Assembly: GCA_002083565.1 (NCBI GenBank)
Contig: MSXM01000043.1
Location: 85,855 to 109,131 of the forward strand
Length of the DNA: 23,277 nucleotides
Direction of reading: 5' to 3'
Origin: Nitrospira sp. ST-bin4
Lineage (GTDB): Bacteria; Nitrospirota; Nitrospiria; Nitrospirales; Nitrospiraceae
The notes under the pieces were generated by a model. That model was not told the DNA's origin and searched no databases. It saw only the letters and a program-made list of their open reading frames with translations. A program made the position numbers and the translations under genes. Shown piece by piece: positions 1 through 8,534 of the stretch. Position 1 is the first letter of the stretch, and each line of letters opens with the position of its first letter.

Positions 1-4
1 GGGC

Positions 5-697
5 TCACTCAGCGTTGCGAGCACCGGCGATCGGTCCCTGCGGTGTTGCCTGCGGCTGGTCCTCTTTCCCTGCGGGAGGAGGCACGTCACCCAGCACTGC
101 AATCTGTTCAATCACCGTCCGGCTGACCAGCTGATAAAACTGTTTGGTCTCAGCTTTCTCTTTCCGCTCTCCTGCTTCAAATGTAATCGGAGCTCCGAAT
201 CGCACGGTAATGTGGCGCCATCGAGGCCACCGGGCTCCGGTCGGTAGCACATCGAATGTCCCTTTCAGATAGGCCGGAACCACCGGGCATCCTGTCTGTG
301 AAACAATCACCCCGATGCCGGCCTTGGGCGGCTTGAGATGCCCATCTCGGCTTCGCCCGCCTTCCGGGAAAATGACCACCACTTTGCCGTCTCGAATCAA
401 ACTGATGGCCTTTCCGAACGCCTCTCGATCCAACCGGCCCATCCGTACGGGAATCCACCCCAGCGACTGCAGAATTCCATTCAGCACCGGAATGGGAAAC
501 AGATCGTTGCGCCCAAGATACCAGGCCCTCCGCTTCATCCCGCAACCGAGCATCGGAATGTCCAGGTAGCTGGCATGATTCGCAGCAACCAGCACCCCTC
601 CCGTGGCGGGAATCTGCCCTATGACCCGATAACGAAACCATAGTATGCCGATCGCCCTTGCCAGAATCCAGAGAATACCGTACGCGATGTTTGTCAC
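5..697 (-). CDS. plsC: 1-acyl-sn-glycerol-3-phosphate acyltransferase (PlsC family)
   Basis: Transfers an acyl group to lysophosphatidic acid to make phosphatidic acid at the inner membrane. The 230-residue protein has the acyltransferase block I NHxxxxD (H41, D46), block III FPEGGRS (residues 110-116) and a PAYLKG block near 141-146. A hydrophobic N-terminal stretch (about residues 4-21) probably associates with the membrane. The Pro/Gln-rich tail after about residue 200 is not part of the fold. The start is GTG, and its first bases overlap the cmk stop in a GTGA overlap, so translation is probably coupled. It is the last gene of the pheA-to-plsC run in this window. In many bacteria cmk-plsC is followed by rpsA, which would lie beyond position 1. 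The family is secure; the exact acyl acceptor is inferred. Confidence 0.9.
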   Translation of the reverse strand: MTNIAYGILWILARAIGILWFRYRVIGQIPATGGVLVAANHASYLDIPMLGCGMKRRAWYLGRNDLFPIPVLNGILQSLGWIPVRMGRLDREAFGKAISLIRDGKVVVIFPEGGRSRDGHLKPPKAGIGVIVSQTGCPVVPAYLKGTFDVLPTGARWPRWRHITVRFGAPITFEAGERKEKAETKQFYQLVSRTVIEQIAVLGDVPPPAGKEDQPQATPQGPIAGARNAE

Positions 698-1353
698 AAC
701 GCAGCCGAGACCGCTGCCATCATCTGTTCCACCACCTGATCGACATTGAGCGCAGACGTGTCGATGGGCCTTGCATCAGCGGCGGGAATCAGCGGCGCAA
801 TTGAACGGTTCCGATCCCGCATATCTCGACCCGAGAGATCCTGATAGGTCTCTTCAATCGCTCTCCCATGGCCTGCAGCAACCAGCTCACGATGGCGGCG
901 CTCCGCTCGTACAGTCGCATCCGCCTCCAAGAAAAATTTCAGCGGAGCGGAGGGGAACACCTTCGTGCCGACATCGCGTCCTTCTGCGACGACCGAGCCC
1001 CGCTGCCCGATTTGGCGTTGGATCGGCAGCAACCACTCTCGCACCGCCGGAATAGCAGATACGATGGACGCCGCCCCCGTCACCTCCGGCGTGCGAAGCT
1101 CGCCGGTGACCTCACGCCCATCAACGAGGACCTGCATTGCGCCGTTGTGACACTGCATATGCACCGAGGTGCTGTCGAGCAGTGCCGTCACCTGTTCATG
1201 GTCCGTCGGCTGCACCTTCGATTGAAGCACCTTCCACGCAATGGCACGATACAGCGCGCCGGTATCGAGATAGAGATACCCGAGCCGGGCTGCCAGCAAC
1301 TTGGCCACCGTGCTTTTGCCCACTCCAGCCGGCCCGTCAATCGCGATGATCAC
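694..1353 (-). CDS. cmk: (d)CMP kinase
   Basis: Phosphorylates CMP and dCMP with ATP in cytosolic pyrimidine nucleotide recycling. The 219-residue protein starts with a P-loop, GPAGVGKST (residues 7-15), followed by the family motif DTGALYRA (30-37). A GRDVGT block and a run of arginines typical of the NMP-binding and lid regions follow. Length fits the family (about 220-230). The start is GTG, preceded by an AGGGG ribosome site with about 8 bases of spacing. It lies 44 bases after the aroA stop and overlaps plsC by 4 bases, so it belongs to the same transcript. Linkage of cmk to aroA is common in bacteria and has no known metabolic reason. Confidence 0.95.
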   Translation of the reverse strand: MIIAIDGPAGVGKSTVAKLLAARLGYLYLDTGALYRAIAWKVLQSKVQPTDHEQVTALLDSTSVHMQCHNGAMQVLVDGREVTGELRTPEVTGAASIVSAIPAVREWLLPIQRQIGQRGSVVAEGRDVGTKVFPSAPLKFFLEADATVRAERRHRELVAAGHGRAIEETYQDLSGRDMRDRNRSIAPLIPAADARPIDTSALNVDQVVEQMMAAVSAAL

Positions 1354-1397
1354 GCAACGCCCCTATCCACATCATGATGCCTTCAAGACAGAAGGCG

Positions 1398-2729
1398 TTA
1401 CCGCCCTCTCGCCTCATGCGTCAACAATTCGGAAAGCGCGGCCTCAAACTTCGGGAAAGAGGTTTCCACGCAGCCACAGTCGGCAATCGTCATGCTGGTG
1501 GCGGCAGTCAACCCTCCAATGGCCAACGACATCGCGACCCGATGATCTCCATGGCTTTTCGCCTTACCGGCGGCGCTCAGGCGGCCGTTCTCTCCGGCTC
1601 TACCAAGCCCACGAATGACCATACCGTCCGGCTTTTCAGTAATCTGCGCCCCCATATCCCTCAGTTCGGCGCTCATCGTCGCAATGCGGTCGCTTTCCTT
1701 GACCCGCAACTCTTCCGCCCCGGAAATAACGGTGTCACCCTCCGCGACCGCTGCGGCCACACAGAGGATAGGGAACTCATCGATTGTTTGCGGAATAAGT
1801 TCGGGGCCGATTTCGATGCCTTTGAGTGAAGCGGACTTGACCCGCAGATCAGCCACCGGTTCTCCCGCTTCCTCCCGTTGACCGAGGATCTGGATATCGG
1901 CGCCCATCCGGTTCATGACATCGATCAACCCGGTCCTGGTCGGATTGATACCGACGTTCCGGATCATGATATCCGACCCGGCCACGATCGTAGCGCCGAC
2001 GATAAAAAATGCGGCGGCTGAAAAGTCTCCGGGAACGACGACACGGCGCCCGGCCCATCCAACAGCAGGCCGCCCCTGCATGATCAACTCACCGCTGTCG
2101 CGCGCGAGGGAGATCCCAAAAAACTGAAACATGCGTTCGGTATGGTCGCGCGAGAGCCGCGGCTCCCGCACCCTGGTCGTCCCTTCCGCAAACAACGCAG
2201 CAAGCAAGAGTGACGATTTGATCTGCGCACTGGCAACCGGAGAACGATACTCGATACCATGAAGCCGCTTACCCGTAAGAGCCAACGGAGCCAGTTCTCC
2301 ACCCTTGCGTCCTGCGATGACCGCCCCCATCTCACGCAAGGGTTTCACCACCCGCCCCATAGGACGTCGGCGAATCGACTCGTCGCCGGTCAGCACAGTG
2401 AAGAAATCCTGGCCGGCCAGCAGCCCCGACAGCAGCCTGATGCCCGTGCCTGAGTTGCCGCAGTCGATCGGTCCATTCGGCTCACTCAGCCCCCACAACC
2501 CTTTGCCGTGCACGGTCAAGAGATCGGGGGTCTCATCGATCCGGATACCGAGCGACTGAAGAGCCCGCATCGTATTCAGACAATCTTCACCCCGACAATA
2601 GGCCGACACCGTACTCATTCCTTCCGCCAGGGCTGTGAGGATGATGGCACGATGGGTAACGGATTTGTCTCCTGGAACCAGGATCGTTCCCTGGAGTGGC
2701 CGGCCTGGATTGATGGTGAACGTCGTCAT
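1398..2729 (-). CDS. aroA: 3-phosphoshikimate 1-carboxyvinyltransferase (EPSP synthase, class II type)
   Basis: Joins PEP and shikimate-3-phosphate to give EPSP, the penultimate step to chorismate. All four signatures usually quoted for class II (glyphosate-tolerant type) enzymes are visible: GDKS near residue 20, SAQIK near 168, RDHTE near 194 and NPTR near 262. Catalytic-type motifs also remain: DE near 318, KESDR near 344 and HGDHR near 393. The conserved glycine of the NSGT loop (near residue 93) is kept, unlike the alanine in the CP4 enzyme. I chose the ATG at 2729 (443 residues). A GTG two codons upstream at 2735 is equally close to the tyrA stop, and neither has a strong ribosome site. 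The gene follows tyrA by a few bases in the same operon. Confidence 0.93.
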   Translation of the reverse strand: MTTFTINPGRPLQGTILVPGDKSVTHRAIILTALAEGMSTVSAYCRGEDCLNTMRALQSLGIRIDETPDLLTVHGKGLWGLSEPNGPIDCGNSGTGIRLLSGLLAGQDFFTVLTGDESIRRRPMGRVVKPLREMGAVIAGRKGGELAPLALTGKRLHGIEYRSPVASAQIKSSLLLAALFAEGTTRVREPRLSRDHTERMFQFFGISLARDSGELIMQGRPAVGWAGRRVVVPGDFSAAAFFIVGATIVAGSDIMIRNVGINPTRTGLIDVMNRMGADIQILGQREEAGEPVADLRVKSASLKGIEIGPELIPQTIDEFPILCVAAAVAEGDTVISGAEELRVKESDRIATMSAELRDMGAQITEKPDGMVIRGLGRAGENGRLSAAGKAKSHGDHRVAMSLAIGGLTAATSMTIADCGCVETSFPKFEAALSELLTHEARGR

Positions 2730-2736
2730 GGTCACG

Positions 2737-3630
2737 TCACGCTTTGACCGGAGCAGGCACGCTCAATTTCTCACGCTCGCCTTTTGCCCGTTCGAGCGCC
2801 TTTTCTATTCCGGCCGCATCGCCGGCCTTGATCAGCCGCTTGAGATCTTCCAACGCCCTTTGATACTCGTCGATATAGGACACCAGATTATCTCGATTCC
2901 ACAAGAAAATATCGCGCCACATCTCCGGTGAACTGGCGGCGATTCTGGTCGTATCCCGCAACCCGCCGCCGGAGTGGCCGGCAAGATCCAAGGCGGACAG
3001 CCTGTGATCGCGAAGATCCGCCAACGCGTTCATCAGCGCAAAGGCGGCGATATGAGGCAGGTGGCTGACGGCGCCGAGAATCTGATCGTGCAAATGGGGG
3101 TCCATGGTCAACACGATCGACCCGGTTTCTTCCCATAATTGTTTGATTCGTTCCAGCGCCTGCGGATCGGTCCGCTTCGTCGGCGTCACAATACACCGCG
3201 CGCCTTTGAATAGCTGATCGGATCCGGCAGCCACTCCGGTCTTTTCCTTTCCCGCGATAGGATGCGCCCCGACAAAATGCACACCCGCCGGCATGGCCGC
3301 TTCCGACTGCTCAACCAGCGTTCCTTTTACACTTCCGACATCGCTCACAATCGCTCCGGGCGCCAGACAGTGCGCCCATTCTTTGAGATGGCGGTCGTAG
3401 GTGTCGACAGGAGTCGCCAGAACCACAAAATCCGCCCCCTGCACACCTTCTTTCGGATCGGCCACATACCGATCGATCGCTCCCAATTCAACGGCGGTCT
3501 TGAGATTTTCCACACGCCGGCCAATGCCCACGATGTGGTCCGCCAAGGCTTTGCGCCGGAGAATCATCCCCAGCGATCCGCCGATCAGCCCCACACCGAT
3601 AATTGCGACCTGCTTGAAATGAACCGTCAT
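2737..3630 (-). CDS. tyrA: Prephenate/arogenate dehydrogenase
   Basis: Oxidatively decarboxylates prephenate (or arogenate) in the tyrosine branch, using NAD(P)+. The 297-residue protein begins with a Rossmann dinucleotide motif, GVGLIGGSLG (12-21). It carries the family motifs GAHPIAG (121-127), SHLPH with the catalytic-type His (189-193) and DTTRIA (226-231). It is monofunctional: there is no fused chorismate mutase and no C-terminal ACT domain, only a charged helical tail. The reading frame stays open upstream to 3684, but that extension would overlap aroF and has no family similarity, so I chose the ATG at 3630, 10 bases after the aroF stop. Whether prephenate or arogenate is preferred cannot be read from the sequence. 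Confidence 0.92.
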   Translation of the reverse strand: MTVHFKQVAIIGVGLIGGSLGMILRRKALADHIVGIGRRVENLKTAVELGAIDRYVADPKEGVQGADFVVLATPVDTYDRHLKEWAHCLAPGAIVSDVGSVKGTLVEQSEAAMPAGVHFVGAHPIAGKEKTGVAAGSDQLFKGARCIVTPTKRTDPQALERIKQLWEETGSIVLTMDPHLHDQILGAVSHLPHIAAFALMNALADLRDHRLSALDLAGHSGGGLRDTTRIAASSPEMWRDIFLWNRDNLVSYIDEYQRALEDLKRLIKAGDAAGIEKALERAKGEREKLSVPAPVKA

Positions 3631-3640
3631 AGGTATCCGG

Positions 3641-4654
3641 CTAAATTTCCCGCCCCACGGCCTTCGCGATAAGCCCGAGATCACGCATCAGCGCCTTGAA
3701 CTTCGAGGGCTTGATCGATTCTTCTCCGTCGCAGAGCGCGCACTCGGGGTTTGAATGGACCTCGATGAGCAGGCCGTCAGCGCCGGCCGCAACCGCCGCT
3801 TTGGACATGGGCGCGACGAGATCCCACTTCCCCGTAGCATGGCTGGGGTCCACGATGACGGGGAGGTGCGACAGTTCTTTTAACGTCGGGATGGCCGCAA
3901 GATCGAGCGTGTTGCGATACTGGGTTTCAAAGGTGCGGATGCCCCGCTCACAGAGCATGACATTACGATTCCCCCGCGACATGATGTACTCCGCAGACAG
4001 AAGAAACTCCTTGATGGTCGCCGACAGTCCTCGCTTCAACAGCACCGGCTTGTCGTATGCCCCGACTTCCTTCAGCAGCTCGAAGTTCTGCATATTCCTC
4101 GCGCCGATTTGAATGATGTCCGCCTTTTCAAGAAAGAGTTCGATATCTCGCGTGTCCAGGATTTCGCTGACCACCGGCAGCCCGGTTTGCTTTTTCGCTT
4201 CGACCAGGTAATCCAGCCCTTCTCGTCCCAAGCCCTGAAAGGAATAGGGCGATGTCCTGGGCTTGTACGCGCCCCCGCGAAGAATTGCGGCGCCGGAAGC
4301 TTTCACCTCATGCGCGATCCCGACAGTGAGCTCAAGCCGTTCGACCGCGCAGGGCCCCGCCATGATGGCCAACTTCTGGCCGCCGATCTTCACCCCACCG
4401 ACATCAATGATAGTCCCTTCCTTCTTGAACTCGCGGCTCACCAGTTTCCATGGAGCCAGGATCGGCAACACGCTCTCCACACCGGGAAGCGCCGTCAGCG
4501 GCTGATTATGAAGAATCCGGTCATCTCCAATGACACCGATAATGGTGCGCTCCTGGCCGGTCGAAATCTGCGACTTCAGGCCGAGATCACGCAGCCGGTC
4601 GATAATATGATCGACCTCGCTCTCGGACGCCTCTGGTTTCAATACGATAATCAT
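3641..4654 (-). CDS. aroF: 3-deoxy-7-phosphoheptulonate (DAHP) synthase, type I-beta with N-terminal regulatory domain
   Basis: Condenses PEP and erythrose-4-phosphate, the committed first step of aromatic biosynthesis. The 337-residue protein has an N-terminal ferredoxin-like (ACT-like) domain (about 1-70) and a TIM barrel, the arrangement of the Thermotoga maritima enzyme. The metal ligands fall at C102, H272, E298 and D309, the same numbers as in that enzyme. KPRTSPYSFQG (131-141), IGARNMQNF and LKRG substrate-binding motifs are also present. The N-terminal domain implies feedback inhibition by Tyr and/or Phe, known for this architecture. The ATG at 4654 has a GAGGG ribosome site about 5 bases upstream and lies 21 bases after the hisC stop. 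Some annotations name this class aroG, so the symbol is a convention. Confidence 0.94.
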   Translation of the reverse strand: MIIVLKPEASESEVDHIIDRLRDLGLKSQISTGQERTIIGVIGDDRILHNQPLTALPGVESVLPILAPWKLVSREFKKEGTIIDVGGVKIGGQKLAIMAGPCAVERLELTVGIAHEVKASGAAILRGGAYKPRTSPYSFQGLGREGLDYLVEAKKQTGLPVVSEILDTRDIELFLEKADIIQIGARNMQNFELLKEVGAYDKPVLLKRGLSATIKEFLLSAEYIMSRGNRNVMLCERGIRTFETQYRNTLDLAAIPTLKELSHLPVIVDPSHATGKWDLVAPMSKAAVAAGADGLLIEVHSNPECALCDGEESIKPSKFKALMRDLGLIAKAVGREI

Positions 4655-4675
4655 GGTTCCCTCGCTGTGCTGTTC

Positions 4676-5752
4676 CTACAACAGGACTTTACCGAGCGCA
4701 TGGAGGAAGGCGGCATTTTCTTCAGCTTGCCCGATGGTGACTCGGAGCATAGTCCCCTGAATATGCCGCACGATGATCCCTTCACGGAGCAACGATTCGA
4801 ACACCTGCCGCCCGTCCCGCTTAACATCGAAGTAGATAAAATTTGCTTCGCTTGGAATCGGGTGAAAACCAAGCCCTTTCAGTCCCTGTCCGACTTGCTC
4901 CATCCCCGCAGCATTGACGGCCCGGCTCTTGGCCACATGCTCATCGTCCCCCAGCGCGGCCAGCGCCGCCCGCTGAGCCAGGCTATTTGCGTTGAAGGGA
5001 GGCCGCACCCGATTGAGCACATCGTTGATCTCAGGAGTAGTGATGCCATACCCGATCCGCAATCCCGCCAGCCCATAGATTTTGGAAAACGTCCTGAGCA
5101 CAATTGCCTGTCGCCTCTCTTTCACATACGCGATCGTGTCGGGAAATTGAGGATGACGGACATATTCGAAGTAGGCTTCGTCGAACACGACGATTACATC
5201 CTTGGGCACCTCAGCCATAAGCCGGCTGATCGCCTCGGCCGGCACCATGGTCCCCGTCGGGTTGTTGGGATTGCAGATGATGAGCAGCCTGGTCCGTGGG
5301 GTGATGGCTCGAACCATAGCGTCCAGATCGTGCGTCCAATTGACGAGAGGAACCATGACCGCCTTCCCGTGCGCAGCGGTTACCTCCATCTTGTAGATAA
5401 CGAACGTATGATCAGCCATGACGGCTTCGTCGCCGGGAGCCAGGAATGCCCTGGCCAGTAGTCCGAGAATCTCATCAGACCCATTGCCTAACACAATCTG
5501 ATCGATCGAGACCTTCCACCGCTCAGCAATGGCCTGCCTGATCCGATAGCCGCCCCCGTCCGGATAACGATGGAGGGTATTGAATTCTCCGGCAAGCGCC
5601 GCCACGGCCTTGGGCGAAGGCCCCAGCGGATTTTCATTGGAGGCCAGCTTGATCACCCGGGTGAGTCCAAGTTCCCGCTGCAACTCGTCGATCGGTTTCC
5701 CGGGGACATAGGGACTGAGCGAGAGGATATCTGGATGGATGTGGAGCGCCAT
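4676..5752 (-). CDS. hisC: Histidinol-phosphate aminotransferase-family enzyme, likely also acting on aromatic substrates
   Basis: A PLP-dependent class I/II aminotransferase of the HisC family, 358 residues. Visible motifs are SNENPLGPSP (38-47), NPNNPTG (161-167), DEAYFEY (191-197) and the PLP-binding lysine in SKIYGLAGLRIGY (K224). HisC makes histidinol phosphate, but many HisC-family enzymes also transaminate phenylpyruvate, 4-hydroxyphenylpyruvate or prephenate. Its position between pheA and aroF, with no other his gene in the window, points to the last step of Phe and Tyr synthesis. That substrate choice is inference from context. The ATG at 5752 lies 8 bases after the pheA stop, and no strong ribosome site is seen, which fits translational coupling. 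Confidence 0.88.
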   Translation of the reverse strand: MALHIHPDILSLSPYVPGKPIDELQRELGLTRVIKLASNENPLGPSPKAVAALAGEFNTLHRYPDGGGYRIRQAIAERWKVSIDQIVLGNGSDEILGLLARAFLAPGDEAVMADHTFVIYKMEVTAAHGKAVMVPLVNWTHDLDAMVRAITPRTRLLIICNPNNPTGTMVPAEAISRLMAEVPKDVIVVFDEAYFEYVRHPQFPDTIAYVKERRQAIVLRTFSKIYGLAGLRIGYGITTPEINDVLNRVRPPFNANSLAQRAALAALGDDEHVAKSRAVNAAGMEQVGQGLKGLGFHPIPSEANFIYFDVKRDGRQVFESLLREGIIVRHIQGTMLRVTIGQAEENAAFLHALGKVLL

Positions 5753-5760
5753 GGGTCTAA

Positions 5761-6837
5761 CTAACTGTAGATGGGATAAGAACCCAAAATTTTCATAAAG
5801 AGACAGCGGCCCTTCACTTCTTCAACCGCCCTGCTGACCCGTTCCTCCGTGATGTGCCCCTCGACATCGACGAAAAAGATGTATTCCCAGGCCTTCCGCT
5901 GTGAGGGCCTGGATTCGATCTTGGTCATGCTGATGCCATGCGACGCGAAGGGGCGCAGCAAATCGTAGAGAGCGCCGACCTTATCCTTGATAGACAACAT
6001 CAGCGACGTCTTGTCTCTCCCTGTCCGCTCCGACGGTTTCTGAGACAGCACCAGAAATCTGGTCACATTGTTCAAGTTATCTTCAATGCGAGGCTTGATA
6101 ACTTTCAGCCCGTACAATTGGCCCGCCAGCTCAGAAGCAATCGCAGCCGACGACGGCTCATCAATGCAGAGTTCGGCCGCCCGCGCCGTGCTGGCCACTT
6201 CCATTGCCGGCACATGCGGAAGGTGGGTTTCCAGCCAATTCCGGCATTGCGCGATCGCATGAGGGTGAGAATATACTTTCTTCACCTCTTCGATCAGACC
6301 GGACTTCGACAGCAGGTGATGCGAGACTTCTTGAAGGACCTCGCCGTAGATCAGCAAATTGGAATCAATGAACATGTCGAGCGTATGGTTCACCACGCCT
6401 TCGGTCGTGTTTTCGATCGGCACCACGCCGAAATTAGCCCGCCCCCGTTCAACCTCGCTGAACACTTCCTTGATGCTATGGACCGGCACATACTGAGCCG
6501 ATGAGCCGAACTTCTGCATGCAGGCCATGTGGGTAAAGGTCGCGCGTGGTCCTAAGTAGGCCACTTTCTGAGGCGCTTCCAGGGACAGGGAGGCGGACAT
6601 GATCTCTCGATAGACCGATCGAATGGCTTCGCTGGGAAAAGGACCGGTGTTGAGCCTGGTCAGCCGTTCGATAATGGCCGTTTCCCGTCCTTGGGTATGA
6701 AGATTGGCCGCCGCATCCTTTTCCTTCTTGATTTTTCCGATCTCGATCACGCTCTTGGACCGCTCGTTCAGCAGACGGATGATTTCATCGTCGATCCGAT
6801 CGATTTCTTGACGATATTCGAGCATGTCTTTGGGCAT
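5761..6837 (-). CDS. pheA: Bifunctional chorismate mutase/prephenate dehydratase (P-protein)
   Basis: Converts chorismate to prephenate and on to phenylpyruvate. Three domains are visible in 358 residues: an AroQ-type helical chorismate mutase (about 1-88), prephenate dehydratase (about 91-265; VAYLGPRATFTH at the start, IENTTEG at 141-147 and the catalytic TRF at 259-261), and a C-terminal ACT domain (about 277-355) with GALYDLL and ESRPS (308-312), the Phe-binding motif. Feedback inhibition by Phe is therefore expected. The frame is open to 6891, but the ATG at 6837 has a GAGG ribosome site 10 bases upstream and gives the usual P-protein N-terminus, so I used it. This is the first gene of the aromatic operon. 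Confidence 0.94.
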   Translation of the reverse strand: MPKDMLEYRQEIDRIDDEIIRLLNERSKSVIEIGKIKKEKDAAANLHTQGRETAIIERLTRLNTGPFPSEAIRSVYREIMSASLSLEAPQKVAYLGPRATFTHMACMQKFGSSAQYVPVHSIKEVFSEVERGRANFGVVPIENTTEGVVNHTLDMFIDSNLLIYGEVLQEVSHHLLSKSGLIEEVKKVYSHPHAIAQCRNWLETHLPHVPAMEVASTARAAELCIDEPSSAAIASELAGQLYGLKVIKPRIEDNLNNVTRFLVLSQKPSERTGRDKTSLMLSIKDKVGALYDLLRPFASHGISMTKIESRPSQRKAWEYIFFVDVEGHITEERVSRAVEEVKGRCLFMKILGSYPIYS

Positions 6838-6908
6838 AGAGCGTACGCCTCGGACTTGAAGCCTAAAGAACCCGATAGGCAAAAGCCCCAACTGGGCAAG
6901 TGGTCAAG

Positions 6909-6936
6909 TTTACAGGAACTCTCAAATATTTTGCAA
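6909..6936 (-). promoter_or_regulatory. Candidate sigma-70-type promoter for the pheA operon
   Basis: On the minus strand, TTGCAA (6931-6936) and TGTAAA (6909-6914) are separated by 16 bases and would start transcription about 65 bases before the pheA ATG. Each box matches four of six consensus bases, so this is only a candidate. The 182-base gap between ruvB and pheA shows no convincing ruvB terminator, so read-through from ruvB is also possible. Confidence 0.3.
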
Positions 6937-7019
6937 GGATCGCCCGGTGGTCTCGGGGGACACGAAACGGAAGAGTCGAAACACCGGCAGATTCATCCGA
7001 CGCTACAATCGTGGCCAGA

Positions 7020-8024
7020 CTACATCAGCATGGTGGGCGGTTTCTTGAAATGGTCAAACGTCAACCTCGTCACCTGCCGACCCCGACCAGTCCGATCCAA
7101 GAAACCGGCCTGGATCAGATACGGCTCATAGACGTCTTCAAGCGTACCTTTGTCTTCCTGCACCGCCGCAGCCAACGCTTCCACGCCGACAGGACCGCCA
7201 TTGAACTTATCGATGATTGTGAGAAGGATCTTGCGATCCATCTCGTCAAAACCGGCCTCATCGATTCCTATCCAGGCCAGACCTTCCTGGGCGACCTGCT
7301 TGGTGATATGCCCATCGGCCTTGATTTGTGCATAGTCCCTGAGCCTCTTAATCAACCGATTGACGATCCGTGGCGTTCCGCGCGCCCGGCGTGAAATCTC
7401 CGCCGCCCCTTCTTGGTCGATCCCGACTCCCAAGACCTCCGCGGACCGGGTCACGATAGCCTCCAGCTGGGGTGGCGAATAGAATTCAAGCCGATACACC
7501 AGGCCGAACCGGTCCCGGAGGGGTGACGTCAGAGCACCAGCCCTTGTCGTTGCCCCCACAAGCGTAAATCGTGGCAGGTCAAGCTTGACCGTTCTGATCG
7601 TTGGCCCTTGGCCGATGACCAAATCCAGCTGGAAGTCCTCCATCGCCGGATAGAGGGCCTCTTCCACGGAAGCCGGCAGACGATGGATCTCATCAATGAA
7701 GAGCACGTCATGTTCCTGAAGATTGGTAAGGATCGCGGCCAGATCACCGGCATGAGCCAGAACCAGCCCAGAAGTGGAACGAAAGGACGCCCCCATCTCC
7801 CTGGCAATAATATGAGCAATGGTGGTCTTCCCGAGTCCCGGCGGACCATAGAAGATCGCGTGATCGAGAGGTTCCCTCCGCCGCTTGGCCGCTTCGATGC
7901 ACACTCGAAGCGACTCCTTCATTTTCTCCTGCCCGATATAGTCATCGAGCGTTTGAGGGCGCAGGACATTCTCCAAGCCTCGCTCGTCATCCATCGCTCG
8001 ATTCGTCATGAGTCGTTCCGTCAT
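7020..8024 (-). CDS. ruvB: Holliday junction branch migration ATPase RuvB
   Basis: Hexameric AAA+ motor that drives branch migration with RuvA. The chosen 334-residue form has Walker A GPPGLGKTT (60-68), Walker B FIDEIH (109-114), sensor 1 GATTRAG (157-163), an LRDRFG arginine-finger block, and the C-terminal winged helix ending with TGRGRQVT. The frame stays open upstream to 8309, but that part runs inside the neighbouring secreted-protein gene and does not resemble RuvB. The ATG at 8024 gives the normal family length and lies 16 bases after that gene's stop. ATGs at 8009 and 7994 are alternatives; none has a strong ribosome site. It is the last gene of the yebC-ruvA-ORF-ruvB operon. Confidence 0.95.
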   Translation of the reverse strand: MTERLMTNRAMDDERGLENVLRPQTLDDYIGQEKMKESLRVCIEAAKRRREPLDHAIFYGPPGLGKTTIAHIIAREMGASFRSTSGLVLAHAGDLAAILTNLQEHDVLFIDEIHRLPASVEEALYPAMEDFQLDLVIGQGPTIRTVKLDLPRFTLVGATTRAGALTSPLRDRFGLVYRLEFYSPPQLEAIVTRSAEVLGVGIDQEGAAEISRRARGTPRIVNRLIKRLRDYAQIKADGHITKQVAQEGLAWIGIDEAGFDEMDRKILLTIIDKFNGGPVGVEALAAAVQEDKGTLEDVYEPYLIQAGFLDRTGRGRQVTRLTFDHFKKPPTMLM

Positions 8025-8040
8025 CGTGCCGCACGCAGGA

Positions 8041-8532
8041 TTATTTGTTATCGGGTATGTGCTGATACTTGGGAGGAGGCGGCAAGGCTCCCTGCCCTGG
8101 TGTCGCTGTATTACCGCAATCGGGCGGACAGGTTTTGTACCCTTGAGCCGGGTCGGGCAGGTTCTGCTCCATTTTCCCCAACTGACATTGCGATAATCGC
8201 CCGCCATCCTTGTTCCCGCAACGCGCAGGGAGCGAAGACCCGCCGATCTCATTGTAACCTTCGGGACAAGAACCGCACACACCCAGCATGTTCGCCCCCA
8301 GCGGCACACATTGCACCAGAGTCGGATCGCCCTCTTTGCAAATTTCCGGCGATTGCGTCACCCCGGTGGTGGCATATCCCTCGGGACAAGACCCGCAGGT
8401 CATTCTGATGCTCTTGGGTTCCGCCGGTCCTTCGGCAAACCCCGGAACCGGGAAGGCTCCAACAATCAGAGACAGTCCCATGCAGGTCATGGCCGCAAAC
8501 CTACTGATCACGCCCGCTTTGTCTATGCTCAT
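8041..8532 (-). CDS. Secreted cysteine-repeat protein of unknown function inside the ruvAB operon
   Basis: I do not recognise a named family. The 163-residue product has a Sec signal peptide: a charged start, a hydrophobic core (about 12-30) and a probable cleavage after A33. The mature part contains two tandem repeats of about 40 residues with cysteines in register (C46/C49/C65/C75 and C86/C89/C105/C116). Each opens with the identical block CGSCPEGY. A partial third unit follows (C135/C139), then a Pro-rich tail. Ten mature cysteines suggest disulfides in the periplasm or a metal site. No proper lipobox is present. The ATG at 8532 lies 2 bases after the ruvA stop with a strong AGGGGG ribosome site inside the ruvA end, so it is translated with the operon. 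Its link to branch migration is unexplained. Confidence 0.8.
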   Translation of the reverse strand: MSIDKAGVISRFAAMTCMGLSLIVGAFPVPGFAEGPAEPKSIRMTCGSCPEGYATTGVTQSPEICKEGDPTLVQCVPLGANMLGVCGSCPEGYNEIGGSSLPARCGNKDGGRLSQCQLGKMEQNLPDPAQGYKTCPPDCGNTATPGQGALPPPPKYQHIPDNK

Positions 8533-8534
8533 GT

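Noticed and set aside
4109..5461. Long plus-strand open frame of 450 codons
   Set aside because: Antisense to aroF and hisC, both of which carry complete active-site motifs. Its translation has no recognisable domain, and long antisense frames are common in GC-rich DNA.
8025..8309. N-terminal extension of RuvB by 95 codons
   Set aside because: It lies inside the secreted-protein gene in another frame and does not resemble RuvB; the ATG at 8024 gives the usual family length.
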